Shown here piece by piece: positions 17,889-27,043 of a stretch of DNA of 52,688 nucleotides. Numbering within the stretch: the stretch's first letter is position 1; the number at the start of each line of letters is the position of its first letter. The notes beneath the pieces were generated by a model. The model searched no databases. It saw only the letters and a list, made by a program, of their open reading frames with translations, and had not been told where the DNA came from. The translations under genes were made by a program, and so were the position numbers. The stretch lies in NCBI RefSeq assembly GCF_030247655.1, contig NZ_JAOTRZ010000003.1:1-52688 (forward strand). The letters run 5' to 3'. Source of the stretch: Trichlorobacter sp. (lineage in GTDB: Bacteria > Desulfobacterota > Desulfuromonadia > Geobacterales > Pseudopelobacteraceae).

Positions 17889-18143
17889 TTAAGAAGGATA
17901 TACGGAAACCTTCTTGCGATCACGGCCCAAACGCTCAAACTTGACAACCCCTTCAATCAGGGCAAACAGAGTATGATCTCTGCCGCAACCTACGTTGGTG
18001 CCGGGGTGAATTTGGGTGCCGCGCTGACGATAGATGATGTTACCAGCCAGAACCTGCTCACCACCAAATTTTTTGCAACCAAGCCTCTGGCCGTCTGAAT
18101 CGCGGCCGTTACGGGAACTACCACCAGCTTTTTTATGTGCCAT
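17889..18143 (-). CDS. rpmA: 50S ribosomal protein L27
   Basis: An 84-residue ribosomal protein with the conserved N-terminus [15 protein letters not shown] and the core [10 protein letters not shown] and [11 protein letters not shown]27 reaches toward the peptidyl-transferase centre. It begins 35 bases after rplU and ends at a strong terminator, so rplU-rpmA is a two-gene operon here; the obgE gene that follows rpmA in many bacteria is absent at this place. Confidence 0.98.
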   Translation of the reverse strand: MAHKKAGGSSRNGRDSDGQRLGCKKFGGEQVLAGNIIYRQRGTQIHPGTNVGCGRDHTLFALIEGVVKFERLGRDRKKVSVYPS

Positions 18144-18178
18144 GGTTCTCTCTCCTCAAAAAAATAAATCGTAAGCGC

Positions 18179-18487
18179 TTAGGCGCTGATTTTTTCAATC
18201 TTCAGTACCGTGTGGTACTGACGGTGACCGATCAGCTTGCGGCTGTTCTTGCGGCGCTTTGACTTGAAGACCAGAATCTTCTTGTCACGGCCCTGTACAG
18301 CAACCTTTGCAGTTACTGATGCGCCTGCCACCAGCGGAGCCCCGACCTTAACGGCATCGCCGCCGATCATCAGCACCTCGCCAAACTCAATCGTGTCACC
18401 CACGATGTTGTCCAGCTTCTCAACCTTCAGGAAATCGCCTTCAGCGACTTTGTATTGCTTGCCACCTGTCTTAATAACTGCGTACAT
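18179..18487 (-). CDS. rplU: 50S ribosomal protein L21
   Basis: A 102-residue ribosomal protein beginning [14 protein letters not shown] and ending in the expected [14 protein letters not shown] 18487 is chosen over the ORF extension (VPT leader) because this is the universal L21 start and a GAGGTGG site lies upstream. A strong promoter is at 18525-18553. Confidence 0.98.
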   Translation of the reverse strand: MYAVIKTGGKQYKVAEGDFLKVEKLDNIVGDTIEFGEVLMIGGDAVKVGAPLVAGASVTAKVAVQGRDKKILVFKSKRRKNSRKLIGHRQYHTVLKIEKISA

Positions 18488-18524
18488 AGTTGGTACCACC
18501 TCTTCGTTTTTTACAGAGTTGTGG

Positions 18525-18553
18525 ACTATAGTTAAAGAGGTCCACTACGTCAA
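18525..18553 (-). promoter_or_regulatory. Sigma70-type promoter of rplU-rpmA with flanking inverted repeat
   Basis: Minus strand: TTGACG (18553-18548), 17-base spacer, TATAGT (18530-18525). GTGGAC and GTCCAC (18521-18526 and 18540-18545) form an inverted repeat around the -10, a possible regulator site or mRNA-leader hairpin. Confidence 0.7.
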
Positions 18554-18597
18554 GCACTTTTTCAGATGGACAAATAAAAATCTGGAATGGTCTGCAA

Positions 18598-18738
18598 CTA
18601 CGAGCAACGACAACTCTGCTGATCCTTATGGTACGAAAGACGTACCCCGCACTTCTGGCACCGCCAGAAGTGGCCACCTCAGCCAGGCAACAAGATCATC
18701 TTGCCTTTGCATTCAGGGCATTCTTTTTCATTTTGCAT
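18598..18738 (-). CDS. Small zinc-ribbon protein with in-frame TGA; selenoprotein candidate
   Basis: Forty-six sense-or-TGA codons run from ATG 18738 to TAG 18598, with an in-frame TGA at codon 20 (18681-18679). Before it the frame reads MQNEKECPECKGKMILLPG; after it GGHFWRCQKCG and a tail ending CRCS. The two CxxC pairs make a zinc ribbon of the kind found in topoisomerase tails only if the TGA is crossed, so coding sense clearly continues past it. The start has an AGAGGGGTG ribosome site, and the gene lies 26 bases after the FAH-family gene, probably in the gpmI operon. The TGA is followed by a SECIS-like hairpin (18650-18672). Alternatives: a TGA created from CGA or TGG (recent nonsense mutation), or a real 19-residue peptide. 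Sec would fall in the linker, not at a metal ligand, which is unusual. Coding nature is fairly sure; selenocysteine is a hypothesis. Confidence 0.6.
18650..18672 (-). promoter_or_regulatory. SECIS-like hairpin after the in-frame TGA
   Basis: Starting seven bases after the TGA, CACTTCTGGC and GCCAGAAGTG form a perfect 10-bp stem around the loop GGT (18660-18662); the loop begins 16 bases after the TGA. Bacterial SECIS elements are described as hairpins close behind UGA with G-rich small apical loops, so spacing and loop fit. There is no T-tract, so it is not a terminator. A second, smaller hairpin (GGTACG/CGTACC) follows at 18630-18646. Confidence 0.5.
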
Positions 18739-18764
18739 GATTCACCCCTCTATTTATTGTTGTT

Positions 18765-19421
18765 TCAAATAACGTTCACGCCCACACTGCCAACACCTGC
18801 AATACTGGCCTCCATCCGATCACCGGCAACCACCCGGCCAACCCCGGCCGGTGTACCGGTCAAAATGACATCACCCTCTTCCAGGGTAAAGATTCCAGAC
18901 AGATAGCTGATGATTCTGGCCGCACTGTTGATCATCAGACCGGTTGATCCGTTCTGGCGCTGCTCACCATTCAAGGAGAGACAGATGGTCAGACCCTGCG
19001 GATCAGCCACCTTGTCTACCGGTACAAAATCAGACAACGGGCAGGAGGTATCAAACCCCTTTGCAATCTCCCAGGGCAGTCCTTTTTTCTTCAGATTGTC
19101 CTGTACATCCCGCAGGGTCATATCAATCGCCACGCCGTAGCCTGCCACATGGGAAAGCGCATCAGCTTCGGTGATATCCTTACCTTCCACACCGATCAAC
19201 ACCGCCAGCTCAGCCTCATAGTGACAATCACTACTGTACGCCGGGATTACCACCGACTCGCCGTTGCCGATTATCGCAGTAGCGGGCTTCATGAACACCA
19301 CGGGCGCAGAAGGGGCATCATTGCCCAGCTCTTTAATATGATCCACATAATTACGACCAATGCAGAGGATCTTGCCGACGATATATTCGTTGTCTGTTGC
19401 CGGGATGGATACGGTTTTCAT
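18765..19421 (-). CDS. Fumarylacetoacetase-family enzyme (FAHD1/YcgM-like)
   Basis: A 218-residue single-domain member of the FAH superfamily. It shows [17 protein letters not shown], the metal-binding ExE in [11 protein letters not shown] (about residue 68), [14 protein letters not shown] and [12 protein letters not shown]. Short members of this family act on oxaloacetate (tautomerase or decarboxylase) or acylpyruvates. The ATG overlaps the gpmI stop (ATGA), so it is co-expressed with a glycolytic enzyme, which fits a role in cleaning up or isomerising a central metabolite such as oxaloacetate; exact substrate cannot be told from sequence. Confidence 0.9.
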   Translation of the reverse strand: MKTVSIPATDNEYIVGKILCIGRNYVDHIKELGNDAPSAPVVFMKPATAIIGNGESVVIPAYSSDCHYEAELAVLIGVEGKDITEADALSHVAGYGVAIDMTLRDVQDNLKKKGLPWEIAKGFDTSCPLSDFVPVDKVADPQGLTICLSLNGEQRQNGSTGLMINSAARIISYLSGIFTLEEGDVILTGTPAGVGRVVAGDRMEASIAGVGSVGVNVI

Positions 19422-20950
19422 AGCAGACTTTCTCCAGTCATTTCTGCAGGCTGGGACATCCCCAGTAGTTTCAGCATGGTGGGAGCAATATCGGCCAGCT
19501 TGCCGCCCTCTTTCAACACAGCCCCCTTGCGGCTGTCATCCACCAGAATTAGCCAGACCGGATTACAGGTATGGGCAGTATAGGGCTCGCCGTTTTCATC
19601 GGCCATCTGCTCGGCATTGCCATGATCAGCGGTGACCAGCACGGTACCACCCAATTGGCGAACCTTTTCCACCACCTTGCCGGCACAACTGTCCACCGCC
19701 TCTACGGCACGGATGGCAGCGGGCAGAATACCGGTGTGACCAACCATGTCGCAGTTGGCAAAGTTAAGGATAATAACATCATAGAGATCCTGATCCAGCC
19801 GCTTGAGCAGTTCATCTGCCACCAGGTAGGCGCTCATCTCCGGCTTCTGGTCATAGGTGGCTACCTCTTTGGGAGACGGGATCAGCGCGCGATCCTCATT
19901 GCTAAACGGGGCCTCAACACCACCGTTAAAGAAGAAGGTCACATGGGCGTATTTTTCGGTCTCGGCAATCCGCAGCTGCTTCAGGCCTGCCTCTGCCAGT
20001 ACCCCACCCAGCAGATTGGTCAGCTCTTGCTGCGCATAGGCGATCGGCAGGCCAAAGGTGGCATCATACTCGGTCATGCAGACATAGGCTGCCAGTTGTG
20101 AAACCCATTGCCGCTGAAACCCGTCAAAATCCTTGAAGGTCAAGGCACGGGTGATTTCACGGGCGCGGTCTGAACGAAAGTTGAAGAAGATGATACCATC
20201 ACCATCGTTGACAGTTCCTACTGGTTTACCATCAGCGCAGACCACGCAGGGCAGCACAAATTCATCATATACTCCAGCCCCGTAACTGGACTGGATCGCC
20301 TCTGCTGATGAAGCACAGCATGCTCCCTGGCCCAGCACCAGGGCGTTATAGGCCTGTTCAACCCGATCCCAGCGGTTATCCCGGTCCATGGCATAGTAAC
20401 GCCCCATCACCGTAGCGATCCTGCCGCAGCCGATCTTGACCAGTGCTGCCTCAAGCTCCGCAAGGTAGCCGACTCCGCTCTGGGGGGGCGTATCCCGCCC
20501 ATCCAGCAGACAGTGTATGAATACGTCCGTCAGCCCCTGTTGCCTGGCCAGCTCAATCAATGCATAGAGGTGGGTGTTGTGGGAATGGACCCCGCCATCA
20601 GACAGCAGCCCTGCCAGGTGCAGGCGGCCACCACTGGCCTTGACCTTGGCAATGCAGTCCAGCAGGACAGGATTGGTAAAAAAATCGCCATCCAGAATTG
20701 ATTTGGTGATGCGGGTGAAGTCCTGATAGACAACCCGACCGGCACCCAGATTAAGGTGACCTACCTCTGAGTTGCCCATCTGACCTTCAGGCAGTCCCAC
20801 TGCCATACCAGAAGTCTTGATCTGCACATGGGGGAACTCCTGCAGGTATCCGGCAAGATTGGGGGCCTTAGCCATGGCAACGGCGTTGTTATCCCGACAG
20901 GGGTTGATACCCCAGCCATCCAGAATCATCAGCATCAACGGTTTTTTCAT
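19418..20950 (-). CDS. gpmI: 2,3-bisphosphoglycerate-independent phosphoglycerate mutase
   Basis: About 510 residues; interconverts 3- and 2-phosphoglycerate using two Mn ions and a phosphoserine intermediate. Seen: [10 protein letters not shown] at the N-terminus (metal Asp), [16 protein letters not shown] with the catalytic Ser (about residue 62), [11 protein letters not shown], and [13 protein letters not shown] and [11 protein letters not shown] with the C-terminal metal ligands. ATG 20950 is chosen; the ORF extends three codons from a GTG. It lies 15 bases after the MacA-like gene and overlaps the FAH-family gene. Confidence 0.97.
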   Translation of the reverse strand: MKKPLMLMILDGWGINPCRDNNAVAMAKAPNLAGYLQEFPHVQIKTSGMAVGLPEGQMGNSEVGHLNLGAGRVVYQDFTRITKSILDGDFFTNPVLLDCIAKVKASGGRLHLAGLLSDGGVHSHNTHLYALIELARQQGLTDVFIHCLLDGRDTPPQSGVGYLAELEAALVKIGCGRIATVMGRYYAMDRDNRWDRVEQAYNALVLGQGACCASSAEAIQSSYGAGVYDEFVLPCVVCADGKPVGTVNDGDGIIFFNFRSDRAREITRALTFKDFDGFQRQWVSQLAAYVCMTEYDATFGLPIAYAQQELTNLLGGVLAEAGLKQLRIAETEKYAHVTFFFNGGVEAPFSNEDRALIPSPKEVATYDQKPEMSAYLVADELLKRLDQDLYDVIILNFANCDMVGHTGILPAAIRAVEAVDSCAGKVVEKVRQLGGTVLVTADHGNAEQMADENGEPYTAHTCNPVWLILVDDSRKGAVLKEGGKLADIAPTMLKLLGMSQPAEMTGESLL

Positions 20951-20965
20951 ACAGAACACCCCTGG

Positions 20966-22180
20966 CTACATCCTCGGTCCCATGGGCGAACCACCCATAC
21001 CGGATGCTTTTTTCTTTGTTTTATCAAGTTGTTCAACGATCACCTGATCACCTTCCTGCAACCCGCCTTCAACCAGTTCAATAAAGCTGGCATCACCAAG
21101 TCCGGTGGTGACCGCTACCGCTACCGGCTTATCATCCTTCAACAGATAGACCTTTTGCTGCGCTCCGCCAGGCTTGCCTTTACCACTTCCTGCCGGTCTC
21201 TGGCCTGCTTTGGCTGATTTTTTATCCGCATCTGTTTTGGGACGGAAACGCAACGCCGCAGCAGGCAGCTTCAGGACGCCATCCCTACGGCCGGTCTCAA
21301 TCGAGACATTGGCGGTCATGCCGGGCTTCAGATGCAGGTCTTTGTTATCCACCTGCACCACCACAATGTAGGTGACCACATTCTGGACCGTAATCGGGGC
21401 AGAGCGGATCTGGGTGACCCGCCCTTTAAAGCTGCGGTCAGGATAGGCATCAACCGTAAAGGTGGCGGTCTGATCCAGGCGGGCACGGCTGATATCAGCC
21501 TCATCCACGCTGGTTTCAATCTGCATCTTGGTCAGATCCTGGGCAATGGAAAACAGGGTAGGAGTCTGGAACGAGGCGGCCACGGTCTGGCCCACATCGA
21601 TACTTCGTGAGATCACCACACCATCCACCGGTGAGCGGATCACCGAGTTTTTCAGGTTGGTCTCAGCCTGCATCAAGGTACCCCGGTACTGGGTCACCCC
21701 GGCCTCAGCCGACTTGATCCCCGCCAGAGCTGAATCATAGGCGGTCTGGGAGGCATCAAAATCACTCTGGGCCACGATCCCCTGGCTTATCAACTGCCTG
21801 TTACGCTCAAGGGTCCGCTTGGCATCGGCCAAAACAACCCTGGCTTTTTGTAGCCCGGCCTGGGCATTCAGGAAGTTGCCTCTGGCCTGTTCGACCTGGG
21901 CCAGAAAGAGAGCAGGATCAATCTCGGCAATTATCTGCCCTTTTTTGACCCTTGAATTATAATCAACCAGCAATTTTTGAATAGTGCCGGAAACCTGGGA
22001 GCCAACCTGTACCGTGGTAACCGGATTCACGGTGCCGGTGGCCGAGATGGCAGCAACAACGCTCCCTTTTTCAAGCGGGACCGTCTTATAGCTGACCTTG
22101 GCTGAACGCCCGACAAAGATCCAGATTCCAGCGACAATGGCAAGAATAAGTAGAGTAGCTATGATGATATATTTTTTCAT
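20966..22180 (-). CDS. MacA-like periplasmic efflux adaptor (HlyD/RND type)
   Basis: A 404-residue membrane-fusion protein. An N-terminal membrane anchor (residues 4-23) is followed by half-lipoyl motifs (ISATGTVNPV; VIRSPVDGVVISR), a long alpha-hairpin (about 95-180), beta-barrel and membrane-proximal domains, and a Lys/Gly-rich insert near 320-345. Such adaptors bridge an inner-membrane ABC or RND pump to an outer-membrane channel. No pump gene is adjacent: gpmI follows directly. The MacB-type permease at 3489 and ATPase tail at 52482 are candidate partners only by family. The leader holds a promoter, structured RNA and terminator, suggesting attenuation. No strong ribosome site precedes the ATG. 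Confidence 0.93.
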   Translation of the reverse strand: MKKYIIIATLLILAIVAGIWIFVGRSAKVSYKTVPLEKGSVVAAISATGTVNPVTTVQVGSQVSGTIQKLLVDYNSRVKKGQIIAEIDPALFLAQVEQARGNFLNAQAGLQKARVVLADAKRTLERNRQLISQGIVAQSDFDASQTAYDSALAGIKSAEAGVTQYRGTLMQAETNLKNSVIRSPVDGVVISRSIDVGQTVAASFQTPTLFSIAQDLTKMQIETSVDEADISRARLDQTATFTVDAYPDRSFKGRVTQIRSAPITVQNVVTYIVVVQVDNKDLHLKPGMTANVSIETGRRDGVLKLPAAALRFRPKTDADKKSAKAGQRPAGSGKGKPGGAQQKVYLLKDDKPVAVAVTTGLGDASFIELVEGGLQEGDQVIVEQLDKTKKKASGMGGSPMGPRM

Positions 22181-22199
22181 AGTTCAGCAGATTACGCAC

Positions 22200-22228
22200 A
22201 AAAAAACCCCGTGTCAACCGACACGGGG
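22200..22228 (-). terminator. Rho-independent terminator in the leader of the MacA-like gene
   Basis: A perfect 9-bp stem (CCCCGTGTC with GACACGGGG, loop of four) is followed on the minus strand by seven T. It ends 20 bases before the ATG at 22180, so it ends the RNA from 22364 or acts as an attenuator. Confidence 0.88.
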
Positions 22229-22364
22229 TTCGTTCTTGTCTGCCCGCCGACAGCTTATCGGCAGGCTAGCTTCGGCACCCTTCCTTGCAGTGGGATACCG
22301 GACGGATTCTAAAGTGTGCAGTCCACATAACAGGATTCTCCTTTCGGGCGGAGTTAACTGCTGT
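22200..22364 (-). ncRNA. Candidate structured leader or small RNA
   Basis: About 165 bases between a good promoter and a strong terminator, with no ORF of note. On the minus strand I see successive hairpins: CTCC/GGAG near 22330-22345, TGTG/CACA near 22312-22325, a GGTA(T)CCC/GGGTGCC stem at 22274-22299 with an 11-base purine-rich loop, a 9-bp GCCTGCCGA/TCGGCGGGC stem at 22242-22266, then the terminator. It may be a riboswitch-type attenuator of the MacA-like gene or an independent sRNA. I cannot assign it to a known family. Confidence 0.55.
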
Positions 22365-22370
22365 ATAAAA

Positions 22371-22399
22371 ATAATAATAACCGCTACCGCAAAAGTCAA
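22371..22399 (-). promoter_or_regulatory. Sigma70-type promoter of the structured RNA
   Basis: Minus strand: TTGACT (22399-22394), 17-base spacer, TATTAT (22376-22371). It lies 24 bases past the tRNA-Gln 3' end and just before the hairpin-rich region. Confidence 0.65.
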
Positions 22400-22422
22400 T
22401 CTCGCAAAGCATAAATTATTTT

Positions 22423-22496
22423 TGGCAGGGGTAGCAGGATTCGAACCTGCGGTGACGGAGTCAGAGTCCGTTGCCTTACCACTTGGCGATACCCCA
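22423..22496 (-). tRNA. tRNA-Gln (anticodon CTG)
   Basis: A 74-base cloverleaf starting TGGGGTATCGCCAAG as in other bacterial tRNA-Gln. The anticodon loop is CTCTGAC, the T loop GTTCGAATC, and CCA is encoded. Position 1-72 is a T-T pair, in keeping with the weak first pair of tRNA-Gln. It follows tRNA-Lys by 15 bases, so they are probably co-transcribed. Confidence 0.95.
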
Positions 22497-22511
22497 TCAA
22501 TTTCAGTAATA

Positions 22512-22587
22512 TGGTGGACCAGGTAGGGTTCGAACCTACGACCTGACGATTAAGAGTCGCCTGCTCTACCAACTGAGCTACTAGTCC
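22512..22587 (-). tRNA. tRNA-Lys (anticodon CTT)
   Basis: A 76-base cloverleaf. The acceptor stem GGACTAG/CTGGTCC pairs fully (one G-T), the D arm reads GCTCAGTTGGTAGAGC, the anticodon loop is CTCTTAA, the T loop GTTCGAACC, and ACCA is at the 3' end. Confidence 0.95.
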
Positions 22588-22622
22588 ATCTGTTTCTGCC
22601 ACCACTCACAAAACGACTTCGC

Positions 22623-22650
22623 ATCGTATTTATTTTAACGATTTTGTCAA
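22623..22650 (-). promoter_or_regulatory. Sigma70-type promoter of tRNA-Lys/tRNA-Gln
   Basis: Minus strand: perfect TTGACA (22650-22645), 16-base spacer, TACGAT (22628-22623), about 35 bases before the tRNA-Lys 5' end. Confidence 0.65.
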
Positions 22651-22734
22651 TCGCTTTTTACATTTTTGCAAGACTACCATAGAATCAACTGTTCACCTGC
22701 AGCACGAATAGATGCTGTCAATTACGGCTTTTGC

Positions 22735-22763
22735 TTGAAACAGGCCGTGGCCAACGCTATAAC
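22735..22763 (+). promoter_or_regulatory. Sigma70-type promoter of mtnA-glnE-proA
   Basis: TTGAAA at 22735-22740, 17-base spacer, TATAAC at 22758-22763, 35 bases before the mtnA ATG. Confidence 0.6.
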
Positions 22764-22797
22764 TGTTCCGAACAACAACCAAAACGAGGTGGATCAT

Positions 22798-23838
22798 ATG
22801 TCCTTCCGAACCATAGAATGGCGCGACGATGCCGTAATCATGATTGACCAGACCCGCCTGCCAATGGAAGAAGTCTATCAGCGTTACACTGATTTTAATG
22901 CCGTGGCAGAGGCGATCAAGGGGATGGTGGTCCGTGGTGCTCCGGCCATCGGTGTGGCTGCTGCCATGGGGATCGCCCTGGGGGCACGGGAGATCATTGC
23001 CGATACCCAGGAATCATTCTTCCGCCAGCTGGATAACGTCTGCGATGTCATGGCCCGCACCCGGCCCACGGCAGTCAATCTGTTCTGGGCCATTGAACGG
23101 ATGAAGCAGAAGGCACAGTCCCTCAAGGGTAGCCCGCTGGAAACGATCCGGGCCGGACTTAAGGAAGAGGCGATCAGAATTGAGGCAGAAGACCTGGCCA
23201 TCTGCAAAAGCATCGGCAAACATGGCGCAGAACTGATTCCAGTGGAAGCTACTGTTCTAACCCACTGCAATGCCGGAGGACTGGCCACTGCAGGTTACGG
23301 CACGGCATTAGGGGTAATCCGAGCTGCCCATGAGGCAGGTAAAAAGATTCAGGTCTTTTCCGATGAGACCCGCCCCTGGCTGCAGGGAGCCCGCCTGACC
23401 ACCTGGGAACTGATGAAGGACAACATCCCGGTGACCCTGATCTCGGACAACATGGCCGGCTTCTTCATGTCCCGCGGCGAAATCACCTGCTGCGTGGTGG
23501 GCGCCGACCGGATTGCCGCCAACGGCGATACAGCCAACAAGATCGGCACCTTCAGCGTGGCGGTCCTGGCCAAAGAGCATGGCATCCCGTTCTATGTGGC
23601 GGCACCGGTGTCCACCCTTGATCTCTCCCTGACCGATGGATCACTGATTCCGATTGAAGAACGTCCGGCAACCGAAGTTACCCATATCCGTGGCCTGCCG
23701 ATTGCGCCGGAGGGGGTCAGGGTGCGCAACCCATCCTTTGATGTGACCCCGGCAAAGTACATCAGCGCCATTATTACCGAGCACGGCGTGGCACACGGCA
23801 ACTACACCAAGGAGCTGGCAGCCCTGGCTGCGGCCTGA
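22798..23838 (+). CDS. mtnA: Methylthioribose-1-phosphate isomerase
   Basis: About 346 residues; converts methylthioribose-1-phosphate to methylthioribulose-1-phosphate after MtnP has cleaved methylthioadenosine. Family motifs seen: [18 protein letters not shown] (about 42-59), [19 protein letters not shown] with the catalytic Cys (about 155), and [19 protein letters not shown] with the catalytic Asp (about 235). ATG 22798 is chosen for its GAGGTGG site and the standard MSFRTIEW start; the ORF runs 44 codons further upstream through the promoter. It is one base from glnE. mtnP is 12 kb away at 35250; no later methionine-salvage gene is seen. Confidence 0.96.
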   Translation: MSFRTIEWRDDAVIMIDQTRLPMEEVYQRYTDFNAVAEAIKGMVVRGAPAIGVAAAMGIALGAREIIADTQESFFRQLDNVCDVMARTRPTAVNLFWAIERMKQKAQSLKGSPLETIRAGLKEEAIRIEAEDLAICKSIGKHGAELIPVEATVLTHCNAGGLATAGYGTALGVIRAAHEAGKKIQVFSDETRPWLQGARLTTWELMKDNIPVTLISDNMAGFFMSRGEITCCVVGADRIAANGDTANKIGTFSVAVLAKEHGIPFYVAAPVSTLDLSLTDGSLIPIEERPATEVTHIRGLPIAPEGVRVRNPSFDVTPAKYISAIITEHGVAHGNYTKELAALAAA

Positions 23839-23839
23839 T

Positions 23840-26800
23840 ATGCCAAGCACCCGTTTTGACCACAATTTTTCCTGGATCATGGCCCTGGAGGATGAGCCGT
23901 CCCGTGATCAGGAACTGATCCGGCTCTTGGAGCAATCAGGCTTTGCCTATGGTGCCCGTTCGGCAAACAATCTGCTGCTGATGGCAGTGCTTTTTTCCGC
24001 TGAAACCCTGTTGAAGATAGCACTGGCAGCGCTGCGCACCCCTTCGCCAGACATGGCCTTGAACGGCTTTGAACGCCTGGTGGGGATACTGGACCGCAGC
24101 CACCTGATGACCGTCATCGCCAATCGAAGACGTCTGAGTCAGTGCATGTTCCTGTGCGGAGCCTCACCGTTTCTGACCAACCTGATTTTCAAGGAACCTT
24201 CTTTTTTCTCCCGCCTCTTTGCCGACAATGAGCTGGATCAGTCCCGCACCAGGGCTGAACTGCTGGCTGATCTGCGCCGCAACACACCGGACCATGCTGA
24301 CCTGCAGAGCTTAATGAAGGTTTTACGTTGCTTCAAACGGTTTGAAATTCTGCGGATTGCCGCCCGTGACCTGAACGGTCTGGCACCGTTGGAAGAGGTA
24401 ACCAGAGAGCTGTCAGATCTGGCCTCAGCCACCCTGCAGGTCGCCTATGATACCTGTCATCGTCTGCTGGTCCAGGAATACGGCACCCCGCTCAAGCAAA
24501 CCGATGATGGCCCCCGGACAGCCGTGATGACTATCCTGGGCATGGGCAAATTCGGGGGCCGTGAACTTAACTTTTCTTCTGACATCGATATTATCTTCTT
24601 TTATGAGACTGATAGCGGCGAAACCGCTGGTATTGATGATGGTCGTGGCGGGCGCAAGGGGGTAATCTCCCTGCACGCCTTCTTTAACAAACTGGCGGAG
24701 CAGGTCACCAAGGCCATGAATCAGGTCACGGAGGACGGCTTTGTCTTCCGGGTGGATGTGGGGCTGCGGCCTGAAGGCAAGTCCGGTGACATGGCGGTAT
24801 CATTACGTTCTGCCGAGATCTACTACGAATCATGGGGACAGTCCTGGGAACGGACCGCCATGCTCAAGGCCCGCCCGGTGGCAGGTTCGCGGGAACTGGG
24901 TGAACAGCTGCTGCAGACCCTGATCCCCTTTGTCTACCGCAAATACCTCGACTACACCCTGATCGAGGATATGAAGCTGATGAAGCAGCGGATTGATGCC
25001 TCCCTGACCCGTAACCGTGAAGGAGAGATCAACCTGAAACTGGGCAGGGGGGGAATCAGAGAAATTGAGTTCTTTATTCAGGCCCTGCAACTGGTCTACG
25101 CTGGCAAGGTGCCCCGGCTGCGGGAACGCAATTCACTGATCGCACTGGAACTGTTGGCAGAGGCAAAGTTGATCAGTGACGAGGACCGCCAACAGTTGAG
25201 TGATGCCTACCGTTTTCTGCGTACGGTCGAACACCGTATTCAGGTGGTGCAGGAGCGCCAGACCCACAGCCTGCCAACCAAGGAAGATGAGCTCCTTGCA
25301 CTGGCCCGTCGCAGCGGTTTCCTGCGGGATAATGGGCTACAGCGTTTCAAAGAGACCCTTGAACAGCATCGCCAACGGGTAGCCGCCATCTTTGGCAGCC
25401 TGTTCCACAGTCGAGATGAGCAGCTGCAACAGCAACAGACAAAGCCGGAAATCCTCTACCTGCTGGATACCAAGGCAGAACCGGATCTGGTCAAGGATAT
25501 GCTGGCAGAACGGCGGCTGGAGGATGTAGACCGCGCCTTTGATAACCTGGCCCTGCTGCGTAGCGGCCCGATTAAAGGTAATGTCACTGAACGTAACCGC
25601 CGGATCCATGCCCAGATCGCCCCGCCATTTCTCCAGGCCCTGCTGGAAGCGCCTGACCCGGATATGGCCCTGGCCCATGCCGAACGCTTTTTAACGATGA
25701 TCAGTGGCAGATCCTCCTGCTACGCCTTGCTGGCCGAGAACCACGATGCCCTGCGTCTGCTGGCCACCCTGTTCGGCACCTCGGCCTTCCTGTCCAAGAT
25801 CCTGATCGGCCATCCTGAACTGCTGGAATCCATGGTGGCCCACACCTACGCCTCCATGGTCAAACCCAGGGAGGTAATGGATGAGGAGCTTTCCAGCCTG
25901 CTGTTACAGGCGGAGGATTTTGAGGAACGTCTGGATGTCCTGCGGCGCTACCGCAATGAGGAGTTCCTGAGGATCGGCCTGAACGATATCCACGGCCATT
26001 TACGACAGGGGGCGATCGCCTCGCAACTTTCCTGTCTGGCCGAGGTCTGTCTGGAAGAGGCTTACCGACTGGCCACCACCGAACTGGCCCGCTTTGGCCG
26101 TCCACGTTATCAGGATAACGGGCAGTTCCACAGTGCAAGTCTTGCAATCGTAGGCATGGGCAAACTGGGTGGTGAAGAGCTCAATTATCACTCCGACCTG
26201 GACATCATCTTCATCTACGACCACCAGGGTACCACCGACGGCGAAAAACAGATCAGTAATCACGAATACTTTGCCAAGCTGGCCCAGAAGCTGATCTCGA
26301 TCCTTTCCACCGCCACCCGTGAAGGCTATGTCTACAAGCTTGACACCCGGCTGCGCCCCTCCGGCAACGCCGGTCCACTGGTCACCTCGCTGGAATCGTT
26401 CCTTACCTACCACCGCACCGAGGCCCAGGTCTGGGAACGCCAGGCCATGGCAAAAGCGCGGGTGGTACTGGGCGAACCTGTCCTGCACAGCAGCATTGAT
26501 GCCGTTATCCGGCAGACCGTCTATGGTGCCTCACTGGGTGATGACGGACGCCAGGAGATTCACCGCCTGCGGATGCGGATGGAAAACGAGATCGCCAAAG
26601 AGACCGCCGGTTCATACAATATTAAGACCGGTCGCGGCGGCATGGTGGATGTGGAGTTCATTGCCCAGTACCTGCAACTGCGCTACGGTCAGCACCACCC
26701 CGAACTGCGCACCCAAAATACGGTAACGGCACTGAAAGAGGTCCAGATCCTGAGCATCATCACTGCACAGCAGGCAGATACCCTGATCGCTGGCTACAAA

Positions 26801-27043
26801 TTTCTGCGCAAGCTGGAAAACCGCTTACGACTGCTGCATGATCACTCCATCAATGACCTTGCCGGGGACCAACGCTATCTGGACAAACTGGCCCGTCGCC
26901 TGTCCTATGATCCGCAGCTGCGGCATCCCGGTGAGGCGCTTTTGAAAGATTATGAGGCCACCACGGAAGGGATTCGGGACGTCTTTGAACGGATTCTGGG
27001 AGAGTTGGCCGAAGAACATGCTATCAAGGAGAACCACCCATGA
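23840..27043 (+). CDS. glnE: Bifunctional glutamine synthetase adenylyltransferase/deadenylase
   Basis: A 1067-residue enzyme that adds AMP to and removes it from glutamine synthetase according to PII and glutamine status. The two nucleotidyltransferase domains are visible: [18 protein letters not shown] near residue 233 and [18 protein letters not shown] near 772. Each is followed by an accessory helical domain ([17 protein letters not shown] near 405; [17 protein letters not shown] near 932). It is about 120 residues longer than the E. coli protein, mainly at the N-terminus, so the start is uncertain (a Met at residue 14 is possible). Coupled to mtnA (one base) and proA (ATGA). Confidence 0.96.
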   Translation: MPSTRFDHNFSWIMALEDEPSRDQELIRLLEQSGFAYGARSANNLLLMAVLFSAETLLKIALAALRTPSPDMALNGFERLVGILDRSHLMTVIANRRRLSQCMFLCGASPFLTNLIFKEPSFFSRLFADNELDQSRTRAELLADLRRNTPDHADLQSLMKVLRCFKRFEILRIAARDLNGLAPLEEVTRELSDLASATLQVAYDTCHRLLVQEYGTPLKQTDDGPRTAVMTILGMGKFGGRELNFSSDIDIIFFYETDSGETAGIDDGRGGRKGVISLHAFFNKLAEQVTKAMNQVTEDGFVFRVDVGLRPEGKSGDMAVSLRSAEIYYESWGQSWERTAMLKARPVAGSRELGEQLLQTLIPFVYRKYLDYTLIEDMKLMKQRIDASLTRNREGEINLKLGRGGIREIEFFIQALQLVYAGKVPRLRERNSLIALELLAEAKLISDEDRQQLSDAYRFLRTVEHRIQVVQERQTHSLPTKEDELLALARRSGFLRDNGLQRFKETLEQHRQRVAAIFGSLFHSRDEQLQQQQTKPEILYLLDTKAEPDLVKDMLAERRLEDVDRAFDNLALLRSGPIKGNVTERNRRIHAQIAPPFLQALLEAPDPDMALAHAERFLTMISGRSSCYALLAENHDALRLLATLFGTSAFLSKILIGHPELLESMVAHTYASMVKPREVMDEELSSLLLQAEDFEERLDVLRRYRNEEFLRIGLNDIHGHLRQGAIASQLSCLAEVCLEEAYRLATTELARFGRPRYQDNGQFHSASLAIVGMGKLGGEELNYHSDLDIIFIYDHQGTTDGEKQISNHEYFAKLAQKLISILSTATREGYVYKLDTRLRPSGNAGPLVTSLESFLTYHRTEAQVWERQAMAKARVVLGEPVLHSSIDAVIRQTVYGASLGDDGRQEIHRLRMRMENEIAKETAGSYNIKTGRGGMVDVEFIAQYLQLRYGQHHPELRTQNTVTALKEVQILSIITAQQADTLIAGYKFLRKLENRLRLLHDHSINDLAGDQRYLDKLARRLSYDPQLRHPGEALLKDYEATTEGIRDVFERILGELAEEHAIKENHP

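Noticed and set aside
22200-22364. Cobalamin riboswitch
   Set aside because: Only short 3'-half-like motifs (CCACTG, GGAAGG, CCTGCC) are seen; the conserved 5' half is not present and CCTGCC pairs locally, so I did not name it as such.
22200-22364. tRNA-Sec (selC), SRP RNA or c-di-GMP riboswitch in the tRNA region
   Set aside because: No cloverleaf with an 8-bp acceptor and TCA anticodon, no SRP Alu/GNAR-type core, and no GCAAA-type c-di-GMP core could be found.
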